A stretch of 55,539 nucleotides of DNA from UBA7396 sp034676185 (GTDB taxonomy: Bacteria; Patescibacteriota; Gracilibacteria; BD1-5; UBA6164), in the NCBI GenBank assembly GCA_034676185.1, contig JAUCCN010000008.1, positions 1 to 55,539 of the forward strand, given 5' to 3'. Of this stretch, positions 43,788 through 54,400 are shown in pieces (the first letter of the stretch is position 1; each line of letters opens with the position of its first letter). The notes beneath the pieces are model-generated. The model was not told the origin of the DNA. It worked only from the letters and a program-made list of their open reading frames with translations, and did no database searches. The position numbers and the translations under genes were made by a program.

Positions 43788-43994
43788 ATGACAGGTTTCT
43801 GAAAAAGACCAAGAAGACTCAATTACGCTGTTAATAATAAAAGAGCAAAAAGTACTTCAAAGGTTGCTAATGCCGTTAAACATTATGATACTTTGAAAAA
43901 AAGAGTTGAGTTTGAAGGAGAAACAAAATGGTTAAAAAATGCTTTTTTAATTGTTTGAAAAAAATTAAAAAAATATTGAATTAAAACTAATTAA
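43788..43994 (+). CDS. small basic protein, 68 aa
   Basis: It begins MTGFGKRPRRLNYAVNNKRA and ends in KKLKKYGIKTN, with three TGA glycines. It is strongly basic and lies between tRNA genes and tuf in a translation block. This suggests a ribosome-associated or RNA-binding protein. I cannot match it to a named ribosomal protein. The next small gene starts nine bases after its stop. Confidence 0.6.
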
Positions 43995-44003
43995 TTATAT
44001 AAT

Positions 44004-44090
44004 ATGGCTAGATTAACTTGACATGCTCATAGAAAAATAAGAAGAGCAATTAAATTGATTACAAAAAAAATGAGAAAAAACAAAGCTTAG
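44004..44090 (+). CDS. very small basic peptide, 28 aa
   Basis: The ORF MARLTGHAHRKIRRAIKLIT continues to KKMRKNKA and stops at TAG. Eleven or more of 28 residues are Lys, Arg or His, and one glycine is TGA. Its tight spacing to the 68-residue gene upstream and tuf downstream, and its composition, resemble ribosomal micro-proteins. It is too short for homology by eye. Confidence 0.5.
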
Positions 44091-44140
44091 TTTTTAAGAT
44101 AAGTTTTTAAAATATATTTTATTTTTTTATTTATAATATT

Positions 44141-45328
44141 ATGGCTTTTGATAGATCTAAACCACATATGAATATAGGTACTATTGGTCACGTTGATCAT
44201 GGTAAAACTACTACTACTGCTGCTATTACAGCTGTATTAAATGCTAAATACGGTACTTGAGAAGTAAAAGACTACTCACAAATTGATAATGCTCCTGAAG
44301 AAAGAGCAAGATGAATTACTATCAATACTTCACATGTTGAATATGAAACAGCTACTAGACACTATGCTCATGTTGACTGTCCTTGACATGCGGATTATGT
44401 TAAAAACATGATTACTGGTGCTGCTCAAATGGATGCCGCTATCCTTATAGTTGCTGCTACTGACGGACCTATGGCTCAAACAAGAGAACATATTCTTTTA
44501 TCAAGACAAGTATGAGTTCCTTACATCGTTGTATTCATGAATAAATGTGATATGGTTGATGATGCTGAAATGCTTGAGTTAGTTGAAATGGAAATTAGAG
44601 ATTTATTAAATAAATATGAATTCCCTGGGGATGATACTCCTGTTATTAAAGGTTCTGGACTTGCTGCTTTAGAAAATCCTTCGGATTTTGATGGAAAAGC
44701 TAAACCAATCTTAGAATTATTTGATGCAATTGAATCATGGGTTCCAGTTCCAGAAAGAGACTTAGATAAAGCATTCTTAATGCCAGTTGAAGATGTATTC
44801 TCAATTAAAGGGAGAGGTACTGTAGTTACTGGTAAAATTGAAACTTGAATTGTTAAAGTAGGTGACGATATTGAAATCGTTGGTATCAGAGATACTAGAA
44901 AAACTACTGTTACAGGAGTTGAAATGTTCCACAAATCATTAGATCAAGGTCAAGCTTGAGATAACGCTGGGTTATTACTTAGAGGTATTGAAAGAGATGA
45001 TGTTGAAAGAGGACAAGTTCTTGCAAAACCAGGATCAATTAAACCACACACTCAATTTGAAGCTGAAGTGTACGTATTAACTAAAGATGAATGAGGAAGA
45101 CATACTCCATTCTTTAAAGGATATAAACCACAATTTTACTTCAGAACTACTGATGTAACTGGTGATATTGAGTTACCAGCAGGTGTAGAAATGGTTATGC
45201 CATGAGATAACACTAAAATGACTGTTAAATTACAAGCTCCAATTGCGATGACTGAATGATTAAGATTCGCTATTAGAGAATGAGGTAGAACAGTTGGTTC
45301 AGGAGTAGTAGCTAAAATTATAGCTTAA
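44141..45328 (+). CDS. tuf: elongation factor Tu
   Basis: The 395-residue GTPase delivers aminoacyl-tRNA to the ribosome. The motifs are GHVDHGKTTTTAA (G1), RGITINTSHVEYET (G2), DCPGHADYVKNM (G3) and NKCDMVDD (G4). In CPGHADY the universally conserved Gly is TGA, one of the clearest pieces of evidence for the code. Domains II and III follow at normal length (RGTVVTGKIE, GGRTVGSGVV). It precedes rpsJ, the classical str/S10 junction. Confidence 0.98.
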
Positions 45329-45336
45329 TAATATGT

Positions 45337-45383
45337 ATTAAAACTAAGAAGAAGTTTATCTTCTTCTTGGAAATTAGTTTATA
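45337..45383 (+). promoter_or_regulatory. hairpin between tuf and rpsJ
   Basis: AACTAAGAAGAAG and CTTCTTCTT...TTAGTT form a two-part stem with no clear T run after it. It may be an attenuator, a processing site or a weak terminator. Confidence 0.4.
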
Positions 45384-45405
45384 TTAATTGTTATTTAAAA
45401 TAGAT

Positions 45406-45726
45406 ATGGCAAAGAAAGCAACTCAAAAAATGAGAATAACTATAAAAGCATTTGATCATAGATTACTTGATGAAGCTGTGAAAAAAATAGTTCTAGTAGC
45501 AAAAGACTCTTGAGCAATTGTAGTAGGACCAATTCCATTACCTACAAAAATAGAAAAGATTACAGTAAATAGATCTACATTCGTTAACAAAGATGCAAGA
45601 GAACAATTTGAAATAAGAAGACACAAGAGACTTATTGATATTACTGAACCAACTGCAAAAACATTAGAATTATTACAAGATATAAATATTCCAAATGGAG
45701 TTTGAGTTGAAATTAAATCTTTGTAA
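45406..45726 (+). CDS. rpsJ: 30S ribosomal protein S10
   Basis: The 106-residue protein shows MRITIKAFDHRLLDEAVKKI, VVGPIPLPTKIEKITVNRST, REQFEIRRHKRLIDI and a C-terminal LQDINIPNGVGVEIK, all typical of uS10. It sits in the small-subunit head. It follows tuf as in many bacteria, but the usual rplC-rplD string of the S10 operon does not follow; rpmB does. Confidence 0.96.
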
Positions 45727-45739
45727 TTTAATAAAAATG

Positions 45740-45812
45740 AGAGAATTAAAAAATTAAATTTTTAATATTTTAATTTTTTAATTTGTAATATTTTAATACT
45801 TTAATTTTACAT
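45740..45812. repeat. low-complexity AT tract between rpsJ and rpmB
   Basis: Short irregular copies of TAATATTTTAATTTT fill the gap between the two ribosomal genes. Function unknown; simple slippage expansion is likely. Confidence 0.5.
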
Positions 45813-45815
45813 AAA

Positions 45816-46013
45816 ATGTCTAGAGTTTGTGAAATAACTTGAAAAAGAACTTGAGTAGGTAATACAAGAAGCCACTCATTGAGAGCAAGCAGAAGAAAAT
45901 ACTACCCAAATCTTTTTTACAGAAATATTAAAGATCCTGAAACTGGATTAGTATATAGAATAAAAGTTTCTGCTGCAGGACTCAGAACTTTAAAGAAAAA
46001 AGGAATAATATAA
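45816..46013 (+). CDS. rpmB: 50S ribosomal protein L28
   Basis: The 65-residue protein begins SRVCEITGKRTGVGNTRSHS, the signature of bL28, with two TGA glycines, and ends KVSAAGLRTLKKKGI, matching the family end. Length is normal. It lies 90 bases after rpsJ and 30 before tRNA-Leu. Confidence 0.95.
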
Positions 46014-46043
46014 TATATAGATGTGGTTTCACATCTCTTATAT

Positions 46044-46130
46044 GCCCAGGTGGTGGAATCGGTAGACACGCAGGACTTAAAATCCTGTTCCAAATCTGGA
46101 GTGCGGGTTCGATTCCCGCCCTGGGCACCA
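46044..46130 (+). tRNA. tRNA-Leu (TAA)
   Basis: Acceptor GCCCAGG with CCTGGGC, D-arm GGTGGAATCGGTAGACAC, anticodon loop CTTAAAA with TAA, a long variable arm as in class II tRNAs, T arm GCGGGTTCGATTCCCGC, encoded CCA. 87 bases. Confidence 0.96.
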
Positions 46131-46298
46131 TATAACCTTAGGGTTATAAACTACAAAAAGAAATTGTTGAATAACTTATATCAAAAACAGATGTATCCAA
46201 ATATTTTTGATACACTCGAAAGGAAAGAGAAAAATTTCTCTTTGGATATAAAATAACGATTTTATAGAGTCGTTTTTATTTTTTAAAAACTAATCAAG

Positions 46299-46538
46299 AT
46301 GTTAAAAATTAGATTAGCAAGAGCTTGAAAGAAGAATTCTCCTTTTTTTAGAGTAGTTCTTACTGAACATACTGCTCCTACAAAAAGTGGATTTCAAGAA
46401 ATTTTAGGTTTCTTTAATCCTATTTCTAAAGAATTTAAAATAAATGATTTAGAAGCTATAAAAAAATATATTTCTCATGGAGCTCAATTATCTCCAAGAG
46501 TTGAAAAGTTAATTAAAATAAATAATATAACTTTATAA
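46299..46538 (+). CDS. rpsP: 30S ribosomal protein S16
   Basis: The 79-residue protein shows LKIRLARAGKKNSPFFRVVL, EILGFFNPISKEFKINDLEA and GAQLSPRVEKLI, typical of bS16. The Gly of the RAGKK motif is TGA. The KH-domain gene follows, reproducing the common rpsP-khpA order. Confidence 0.95.
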
Positions 46539-46540
46539 TT

Positions 46541-46572
46541 TCTCCCCTTTATAAAAAGGGGATTTTATTTTT
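46541..46572 (+). terminator. terminator or attenuator between rpsP and khpA
   Basis: TCCCCTTT and AAAGGGGA form a compact hairpin followed by a T-rich tract. It lies three bases after the rpsP stop and just before the KH gene. Confidence 0.7.
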
Positions 46573-46586
46573 TAATATAATTGTTT

Positions 46587-46823
46587 ATGAAAGAAGTAGA
46601 ATTTTTACAATTTATAGTAGAAAGTTTGGTACAAAATAAATCTGATATTCAAATAGAAAGAACAGAGGATGAGTTATGAGTGTTATTAACTCTAAAGGTA
46701 AATAAAGAAGATATGTGAGTTATTATAGGAAAAAATGGAAATATAGTTACTTCTATAAGATCTCTTTTAAAGATACTTGGAAGTAAAACAAATCAAAGAA
46801 TTAATTTAAAAGTTTTAGATTAG
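46587..46823 (+). CDS. khpA: KhpA-type KH-domain RNA-binding protein
   Basis: The 78-residue protein begins with FLQFIVESLVQNKSDIQIE and has the KH loop VIIGKNGNIVTSIRSLLKIL, which fits the GxxIGKxGxxxxxIRxLL pattern of YlqC/KhpA. It binds RNA, probably with a KhpB partner not seen here. Its position after rpsP is the usual one. Confidence 0.9.
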
Positions 46824-46895
46824 TTTGCATTTTCTTAATAATTTATTATAAATAAGGTGATAATTTTGATTATTACCTTTTTATTTATTCATTAA

Positions 46896-47330
46896 ATGTT
46901 TATGTTGGTTGAAACTGCTTTTGCATCAAGTAACACACTTCTAACTTCAAGAATGGAGTTTTGAGATTTTATTTTGATATCTATTGCACTTATTGTTTTA
47001 TTTGCGGGTATTTTTTCTATTATGTATATTTTATGGTGAGGAGTTTTACTTATTTTATCATGAGGAAAAGATGATAAAATTAAGCCAGCAATTAATTCTA
47101 TTAGATATGCTCTTATTTGACTTTGAGTAATTATTATATCAATATTTGTATTTCCAAAATTAGCAGGACTTTTATGACTTGATGTGACAAAATATTCTTC
47201 ACCAGATAAAATATTTATGAAAATTAGAGATTTATGAGATACTATTTTTGGTTCTTCTTCATGAACTCCTTCACTTGATACTTCTTGATGAAATGTAAAT
47301 AATCTTCCTTCTGATTTTTCTGATTTATAA
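46896..47330 (+). CDS. small membrane protein with one pilin-like module, 144 aa
   Basis: The protein has two or three hydrophobic segments. The last two are separated by LSGGKDDKIKPAINSIRYALIG, clearly the same TM-turn-TM module seen in the secretion-like operon 17 kb upstream. The C-terminus is polar, rich in Ser and Gly (TGA). It stands alone, between khpA and a convergent gene. It may be another pilin-like subunit. ATG 46902 is an alternative start. Confidence 0.65.
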
Positions 47331-47362
47331 TAAAAAATTCTTCATAATTGAAGAATTTTTTA
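47331..47362. terminator. bidirectional terminator
   Basis: AAAAATTCTTCA and TGAAGAATTTTTT form a strong stem with a four-base loop and T/A tracts on both sides, between two convergent stops. Confidence 0.85.
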
Positions 47363-47761
47363 TCTTATATCTTTCTTAAATAAAAAGTATGCCCATTTTT
47401 CAAATATATCCATTGAATCTTGTATTTTTTTTTCTGGTTGTGCTATAGGAGTAATGGTATTTATTTCGTCTTTTGAAAATCTATTATATTTATCTTCATT
47501 CGTGATAAATATTACCATTTCCCCTTTATTTTTCATAGATTGTTCTTCTTTTAGTACTTTATTCTTATATGCTTTTGTGCTGATATATTCTAATTGTTCT
47601 TTTGAAAACTTAATATTTTCACTCATGGCTATATTACCTTCTTCAATAACTTCTATGTGACTATTTATTTTATATTCTTTGTACTTATATTGTATAATTA
47701 AATGTAATAAATAGAGGATAATAACAATTAAAATAAGGAATACATACTGTTCTTTTTTCAT
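47360..47761 (-). CDS. DivIC/FtsB-like septum protein, 133 aa
   Basis: One N-terminal helix (YVFLILIVIILYLLHLIIQY) is followed by a charged segment and EYISTKAYKNKVLKEEQSMKNK then GEMVIFI. This matches the FtsB/DivIC layout (membrane helix, coiled coil, then an AR-kelgmvkpGE-like end). Such proteins bridge FtsL and FtsQ at the septum. The similarity is weak in sequence and rests on layout and one motif. It is divergent from the FecR gene. Confidence 0.6.
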   Translation of the reverse strand: MKKEQYVFLILIVIILYLLHLIIQYKYKEYKINSHIEVIEEGNIAMSENIKFSKEQLEYISTKAYKNKVLKEEQSMKNKGEMVIFITNEDKYNRFSKDEINTITPIAQPEKKIQDSMDIFEKWAYFLFKKDIR

Positions 47762-47766
47762 ATTTT

Positions 47767-47794
47767 TTGGAATTTTTAAGATTTATGATATAAT
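47767..47794 (+). promoter_or_regulatory. promoter of the FecR-cyclase operon
   Basis: TTGGAA (47767-47772), a 16-base spacer and TATAAT (47789-47794), 35 bases before the ATG. Confidence 0.7.
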
Positions 47795-47829
47795 CAATTA
47801 TATATTTTTATTTCATTATTCAATATAAA

Positions 47830-49056
47830 ATGAAACTTTTTAGAAATAAAATTTTTATCTGAATTCTTGCTTGAATTTTCTTTTTATTTTCTCTTCAATT
47901 TTATTTTATTTCTAACTCATATAAAAGAGATACTAACTCTTATGTGATTCTGCTCGAATGATCTGCAACTCTTACTACAATAGGAGAAAAGAAAATACTG
48001 AAATTAGAAAAAAAAGAACTTCTAAAAAATGGAGATGTTTTAAATACTTTAAGTAATTCTCTTGCAGTAATTGAGTGGGGAGATAAATCTATTACAAGAC
48101 TTGGAGCGAATTCAAAAGTAGTGATAAAAGAAAATTTTATTAGTGAAGATTTGAGTAAAATAAATATTTCATTTGAATTATTGAAATGAAAAACTTGGTC
48201 AAATGTGATTTCTATTTTTAGCTGAGAATCATATTTTAGACAAGAAATAAAAGGAACTACTGCTGCGGTGAGAGGAACAGTATTTGAAGCAAACTATGAT
48301 GATGAATATATGATTGTGCATAAACATGCACTTGAATTAACAAATAATAATGGAAAAGTAGCTGAAATTTATCCTGGACAAATATTTTCTCTCAAAACTT
48401 TTTCTCTTGAGGATTTGAAAGAATTTATTGATAAAAATTTTCAAAAAATAAATGAGAAACTTGATGCTGAATACATTAAAAAACTCAGAGAGGAATTTAT
48501 AGCATCTTTTTATGAAACAAATCCTTTTAATGTGATAAAAAAATTTAGTCAAGAACAAAAGATATTGAATATTTTATCACAAGAAAACCCAAAAGAACAA
48601 TTTGAGTTATATATAAAAAATCTTCCAGAAGAAAAAAAAGCTCAAATGCTTGCGACACTCAATACGTTTGCTCAAAGTATAAATTTTGAGAATGGAGAAG
48701 ATAGTTTTTTATATCGTTTTAAATTAAATACAAGGGAAAATTTATTTGAAAATTCACAAAATGAAGGTTTAAAATGAACTTTAGTGAGACATAGTTTATA
48801 TGACTTGAATGATTTACTTACTTTAAAAAAATTTGATAAAGAGTCTTTTGGACATATTATTGGGTTTTTAAATCAACATAAAGATTATGTAGAAGAATGA
48901 TGAAGCTATGCAAAAATTTTATGAGACATCTTTCTTTTCAATGGGAAAGATATAAATTTAGAAACTTTAAAATCAAAAATTTCGTCTTTACATCAAGAAG
49001 GACAAAGCATAATTCATTCAGGACTTGATAAAATTTTAGATTTTTATACAAAATAA
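47830..49056 (+). CDS. FecR-domain membrane protein, 408 aa
   Basis: An N-terminal helix (FIGILAGIFFLFSLQFYFIS) is followed by a FecR-type domain: ELLKNGDVLNTLSNSLAVIEWGD, SITRLGANSKVVI, LKGKTWSNVI and GTTAAVRGTVFEA, the order of conserved blocks in FecR proteins. The rest is helical and unassigned. FecR domains act as periplasmic signal sensors. It is followed after four bases by a CHASE2-adenylate cyclase, a pairing known from other bacteria, so the two probably form one sensory unit. Confidence 0.82.
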
Positions 49057-49060
49057 TAAA

Positions 49061-51079
49061 ATGAAAAATAAAAGTAAGAGTAATATTTTTGCTCTTGTTG
49101 GGACGATTATATGAGTATTTTTAGTTTATATTTTTATATGAGTATATTTTTATACTGCTAATAAAGATATTGCACTCCATTTGCAAAGAATTTTTCCATC
49201 TTCTATAAATAAAGATTTAGTTGTTGTTGAAATTGATGATGCAACTTTAAAAGAATTTTGATATCCACTAGACAGAAAATATTTTGTTCAAATATTACAA
49301 AAGTTATTACTTTATGATCCTGCTGTTATAGGAATAGATATTTTATTTGCTGAAAAATCAATAAATGAAGAAACTGATACTGAATTGTTAGAGATTTTTA
49401 AAAATTTATGAAAAGTAGTTTTATGATATGAAATAGATAAAAATATTATTAAACCATCTTATTTTCAGGATAAAAAAATTTCTTATTGATACTTTACTCC
49501 TCAAATAGAAACAAATAATAATGTCTATTCTATTTTACCCTATAAATATATTCAGAATGTTTTATATGAGAGTTTTTCATTTCAAGTATTAAGAAAATAT
49601 TATAATTATAAATATGGAACTCATAATGAAGTAATTATGGCGAAAAAAAGAGAGGATGGATTATTCTATAATTTCTTTTTTAAACAAATTCCTTTAGAGA
49701 GCAATCATTCTTTTAATATTGTGTATCAAAAAAATGTAAGAGAGATACAACACTATTCATTTATTAATATTTATAATGGAGAAGAAATTAATGTAAAAGA
49801 TAAAATAGTGCTTATTTGATATACTTCTGCATGACTTGATAAATTTAATATTCCAAATATCGGAGAAGAATCGTGAGTTTATATTCATGCAAATGCTATA
49901 AATAATGTATTATCTGAAAATTATATTTTTTATTTTAACTTTATTTATGAATGATTTATTTCATTACTCATAATTATTCTTATAATATATTTAAATTTAC
50001 AGCTCAAAGAAAGAAAAATAACTTGGTTAATTTTGTGAGCACTTATTTTATTATTAGTGATTTGATTTATTTATTTTCTATTTTTATTTTTTACAAAAAT
50101 TCCAATTTTTCCAAATAATACGATTTGATTTATATGAATCTTATTTTTATCATTTTTTGGTTCGGCTATTTTAAAATATATTATTGAAGATAAAAATAAA
50201 AGACTCCTTTCTGATGCACTTTCCGCGTATGTTTCAAGTGATATTGCTCGTGAAATTTTATATTCTTCAGGAAATGTAAATCTTTCTTGAGAAAACAAAA
50301 AAATTACTATGTTTTTCTCAGATATTGCCTGATTTACAACAATTTCAGAAAAACTTTCTCCTGAGGAACTCGTTTCATTTTTAAGAGTATATTTATGAGA
50401 AATGTCACATATTATCATGGATAATAAATGATTTATCAATAAATATGAATGAGATGCGATAATGGCTTTATGGTGAGTATTTTGAAAAGTTGAAAACTAT
50501 GGAATTATTGATGGTTGTAAATCAGCCTTACTCCAACAAACAAATTTAAAAGTTCTCAATGAACAGTGGAAAGCAGAGGGAAAAGATGAACTTTCTGTAA
50601 GAATGTGACTTCATACTTGACCAGCAATTATAGGAAATATTTGAGCTGAGGGAAGAAAAATGGAATTTACGGCTCTTTGAGATAGTGTGAATTTAGCAAG
50701 TCGTTTGGAATGAGTAAATAAATTTTATGGAACAAATATTTGTGTTTCAGAAGATATTTATAATGAAGCAAAAGAAATATTTACTTTTAGATATTTAGAT
50801 AAAATAAAAGTAAAAGGGAAAAATATTTGAATTAATATTTATGAACTCATTTCAAATATTTGAGAAGCTGGAATTTTTAAAGAAAATATTATTGCAGATT
50901 TTGAGAAAGCAGTTTCGTATTATATGAATAAAAAATTTATAGAAGCAAAGGAAATATTTGAAAAACTTTCAAAACTTTGAGATAATCCTTCAAAAGTATA
51001 TGCAAAAAGATGTGAAGTTTTTTTACAAAATCCTCCATGAGAAAATTGGGATGGAATTTGGACTATGGATGAAAAATAA
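49061..51079 (+). CDS. CHASE2-domain class III adenylate cyclase, 672 aa
   Basis: A first helix (LVGTIIGVFLVYIFIGVYF) is followed by an extracellular CHASE2 domain (~40-285: DLVVVEIDDATLKEFG, DPAVIGIDILF), three helices (~285-370), and a cyclase domain. Catalytic features are FFSDIAGFTTISEKL (first metal Asp), NKYEGDAIMALWG (Lys for adenine, second Asp), and GPAIIGNIGAEGRKMEFTALG with DSVNLASRLEG (Thr and Asn/Arg). All residues needed for cAMP synthesis appear present, so this is an adenylate rather than a guanylate cyclase. No CRP-like receptor is in the window. Confidence 0.92.
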
Positions 51080-51110
51080 AAAAATGTTTGGTTTTACCAA
51101 ACATTTTTTT
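51079..51110. terminator. terminator after the cyclase gene
   Basis: AAAAATGTTTGGT and ACCAAACATTTTT form a 13-bp stem with a three-base loop and T run; it lies between convergent genes. Confidence 0.9.
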
Positions 51111-51121
51111 ATTTTTAAAAA

Positions 51122-51391
51122 TTATTTATTTTGAGCCAAGTAGATAATTTTTATAAGTTCTTGCATTTTTTCTTCTAATTCCTCTTCATTTTGAGAAGCC
51201 GCAGCTTTTTTCACACAACAATTTACATGTCATTCTAAAAGATTTATATTTGCTGATTTTAAAAGTCAAATGACAGCTAAATTTTGTTGAATAATATCAA
51301 TACAATATTTATCTTCTTCAACCATTTCTATAATTTTTTCTAAGGATGTTTTTGCCTTTTTGAGACCAATAAGAATTTTCCCATTTTTCAT
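51122..51391 (-). CDS. csoR: CsoR-family metal-sensing repressor, 89 aa
   Basis: The small all-helical protein has KYCIDIIQQ and LLEGHVNCCVKKA, giving the C...H...C metal ligands of CsoR-type repressors. The fourfold-conserved layout (IEMVEEDKYCIDIIQQ, then NLAVIGLLKSANINLLEGHV) and length fit the family. Copper is the best-known ligand of CsoR, but RcnR/FrmR-type sensors are similar. It lies 38 bases downstream of the metal ATPase stop on the same strand. A matching operator sits at the ATPase promoter. Confidence 0.88.
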
Positions 51392-51429
51392 ATTATGTAC
51401 TAAAGAAATATTTTTATGTATTATAATGA

Positions 51430-54400
51430 TTATTCTCAAATTTTAAAATAATTTTTATCTACAAAATGCATCATATCGTATGCGGAGTAAGTTCTTTTTA
51501 ATTTTTTGGTGTAGATTACTTTGTTTCCAAAAAAATTATCTAAAGTTTCTCAGAGATTATTGAGTATTCATAAATCTTTCATCATTTGTGCATCTAAAAA
51601 TCAGAGGTACATATTTAAATATTCTCAAGAAAATGAATTTTTTAGATCAATATCACTTTCAAAAATTTTTGGAATATTTTTATTTTCGTAAAGATAAAAA
51701 GTTCTGACTCCTAAATTATCTTGCGTTGGTAAATATAGTAAACTTTCAGTATCTCAAATAATATTTTCATAATTTTTCAAGTGAAGAATATGCACTTCAT
51801 CAAGAGCCGTATCAGTTTTTTCTAAAATCCCAGTAATCGTAACTTTTTCAAGTCAGAAAAAGTTATAAAGAGTATCTCAAACTCATTTTATAAGTCATTC
51901 TTGAATCATCATTTGAGCTTCCATATTTCCAATAATCACTCCATTTTCATCTAAAATATTGCTGCCACTTTTTATTTTTATGTTTTCAGGAAGATTTTCA
52001 GAGAAAAGAAAAATTTTTGGTGCATTTTCTATGATATTGATTTTATTTGGTGATTGTGTTACAAAATCAGTAATAGAAATAAGAGTTTCATTATTATTTT
52101 TTGTGTATGCGCTTTGAAATCTATCAGTAGTATTTATAGAAGCAAATCCTATAAAAATACTGGTAAATATTCCAAGTAAAATCAAAAGTGAAATACTTCA
52201 AAAATGTTTTATTTTTACTTTAAGCAGAAGTGAGTTTAAAACAACTGAAACGCTACTCAGAGCCATAGCAAGTCCAGCAAATTCTGGTTTTAAAAAGAGT
52301 CAAATTGATAAAAATGCTCAAGCAGCAATTGGTATTCATAAACTATTATAAAATAGAGAGAAAAAGAGATTTTGTTTGATTTTATTTACCGTATTTTTAC
52401 TGATATTTATACTGGTTACGATATCTTGTAAATCATTTTTTATCAGAACAATATCAGCACTTTCAAGCGCTATATCATTTCCATTTCACATACTGATTCA
52501 TACATTTGCTGTTTCCATTGCGATACTGTCATTGATTCCATCTCAAACCATGGCAACTTTAAATCCTTTCGCTTGAATTTCTTTTACAATATTTCATTTT
52601 TCATGAGGGAGCACTCTTGCAAAAATATTTTCTTTTTTTATTCCAACTTGAGAAGCAATAAATGAAGCACTTTTTTCATTATCTCCAGTAATCATAAATA
52701 CTTCTATTCCCATATTTTGTAGGCTTTGAATTGCTTCTTTAGAAGTTTCTTTTATGGTATCACTTACTGATATAACGGCTAATATTTCATTTTCATTTAT
52801 TAAAAAAAGTACTGTTTTTCATTCATTTAAGAGTGATTTATATTGTGTTTCAATTTCTTTTTCCTGAGAGTTTTGAGATAATTTTCATGCTAAAATATCT
52901 TGTATTCACTCTTTATTTCCAATAAAATATTTTACTCACTCTATTTCTCAGAGAATTCATTTTCCATTTTCCATTTTAAAATTCGTGACTGGGAGAGGAA
53001 AAATAGTATTTTCTTTTGCATATTCGCTAAAGGCATTTGCAATTGGATGATTTGAAAGATATTCTAAACTATAAGCAATTTCTAGTAATTCTTTTTTAGA
53101 GTGTTTTGAGAATATTTTTAAGTCTTTTATACTTGGTTTTCCTGAGGTAATAGTTCCAGTTTTATCAAGAGCAATAGCAGTTATTGTATTTATTTTTTCA
53201 AGAGAACTTCATCATTTTATAAGAACTCCTGATTTGGCAGCAAGTCCGGTTCAGACAATAACAGCTGTTGGAGTAGCTAACCCGAGAGCACAAGGACAAG
53301 CAATTACTATAACACTACAAGCAAGTAATAATGCATTTTCAAAATTACTTCCAATAATAAAATACCAAACAAAAAAAGTAAGAATTGAAAGAGTAATCAC
53401 AACAGGAACAAATATTTTTGATATGGTATCTGCAAAATTTTCTATATCAGATTTTTGTATACTTGCTTCTTCCAAAAGAGTAATTATTTGAGAAAGAAGT
53501 GTTCAGGTTCCAACTTTTTCCGCTTTCATTTCAAAAGATGTGAGAGAATTGAGTGTTCCAGTCATGACAGTATCTCAAATATTTTTATCAACTGGCATAC
53601 TTTCTCCAGTCAGCATTGATTCATCAATAGTAGCATTTCCTGAAATAATTTTTCCATCAACTGGAATTTTATCTCCAGGTTTAATTAAAATAGTGTATCA
53701 GATTTTAATTTTTTCTACTTCTATTTCTCTTAATTCTCCTCAAATTTTTACGAGTGCTTTTTTGGGAGCAAGGCTCATTAATTTTGAAATCGCTTGTGAT
53801 GTTTTTGATTTTGCTCTGGTTTCAAGCCATTTTCAAAAACATACAAAAGTGATGAGAAGAGCAGAAACTTCAAAATAAATTCATTCTATTTTCATACCAT
53901 TTAATCCTAAAATACTTCCTGTTTCTGAGTAAAAAGTAATAAATGAATAGAGACTATAAAAATAAGAAACACTCGTTCAAATAACAATCAGAGTGTACAT
54001 ATTTGCTGTTTTTTGTTTTAAAGCAGCAAAAGCTCATTTATAAAAAGCAATTCAAAGAGAGAATTGTATAATAGTGGCAATTATAAGGGAAATAATTGCC
54101 ATATATGGCATTATTATAACATTGTATGGTAATTTTGGAAAAAAATCATACATCATAAAACCTATTAAAGGAAGAGAAAGGATAAATCAAAAAATAGATT
54201 TTTGAAGCCAAATTTTTGATTCATCTGCTTGTTTTTCTTCTTCTTTACTCGCTTTATATCAAGCTTTTTCAACTAAAGTCATAATTTCATCTTCTGAAAT
54301 CTTTGTTTCATCAAATTCTACCAAAGCTTTGTTATTTCAAAAATTAACAGAAGCATTTTTTACAAACTCATTTTTATTTAAAGTAGATTCTATAAGTTTA

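Noticed and set aside
44521..44934. Minus-strand ORF of 137 codons inside tuf
   Set aside because: It is antisense to conserved EF-Tu codons, Ser/Thr-rich, as expected for a complement frame.
45740..45812. AT-rich repeat tract as a replication origin
   Set aside because: No DnaA boxes, dnaA or dnaN nearby; the tract is short and lies inside a ribosomal gene block.
46023..46256. ORF across tRNA-Leu (77 codons)
   Set aside because: It runs through the tRNA sequence; the tRNA cloverleaf is complete and explains the region.
51895..52185. Separate small gene downstream of copA
   Set aside because: With TGA as Gly the frame is continuous with the CopA ORF and no start with its own signals is needed; I treat it as the CopA extension.
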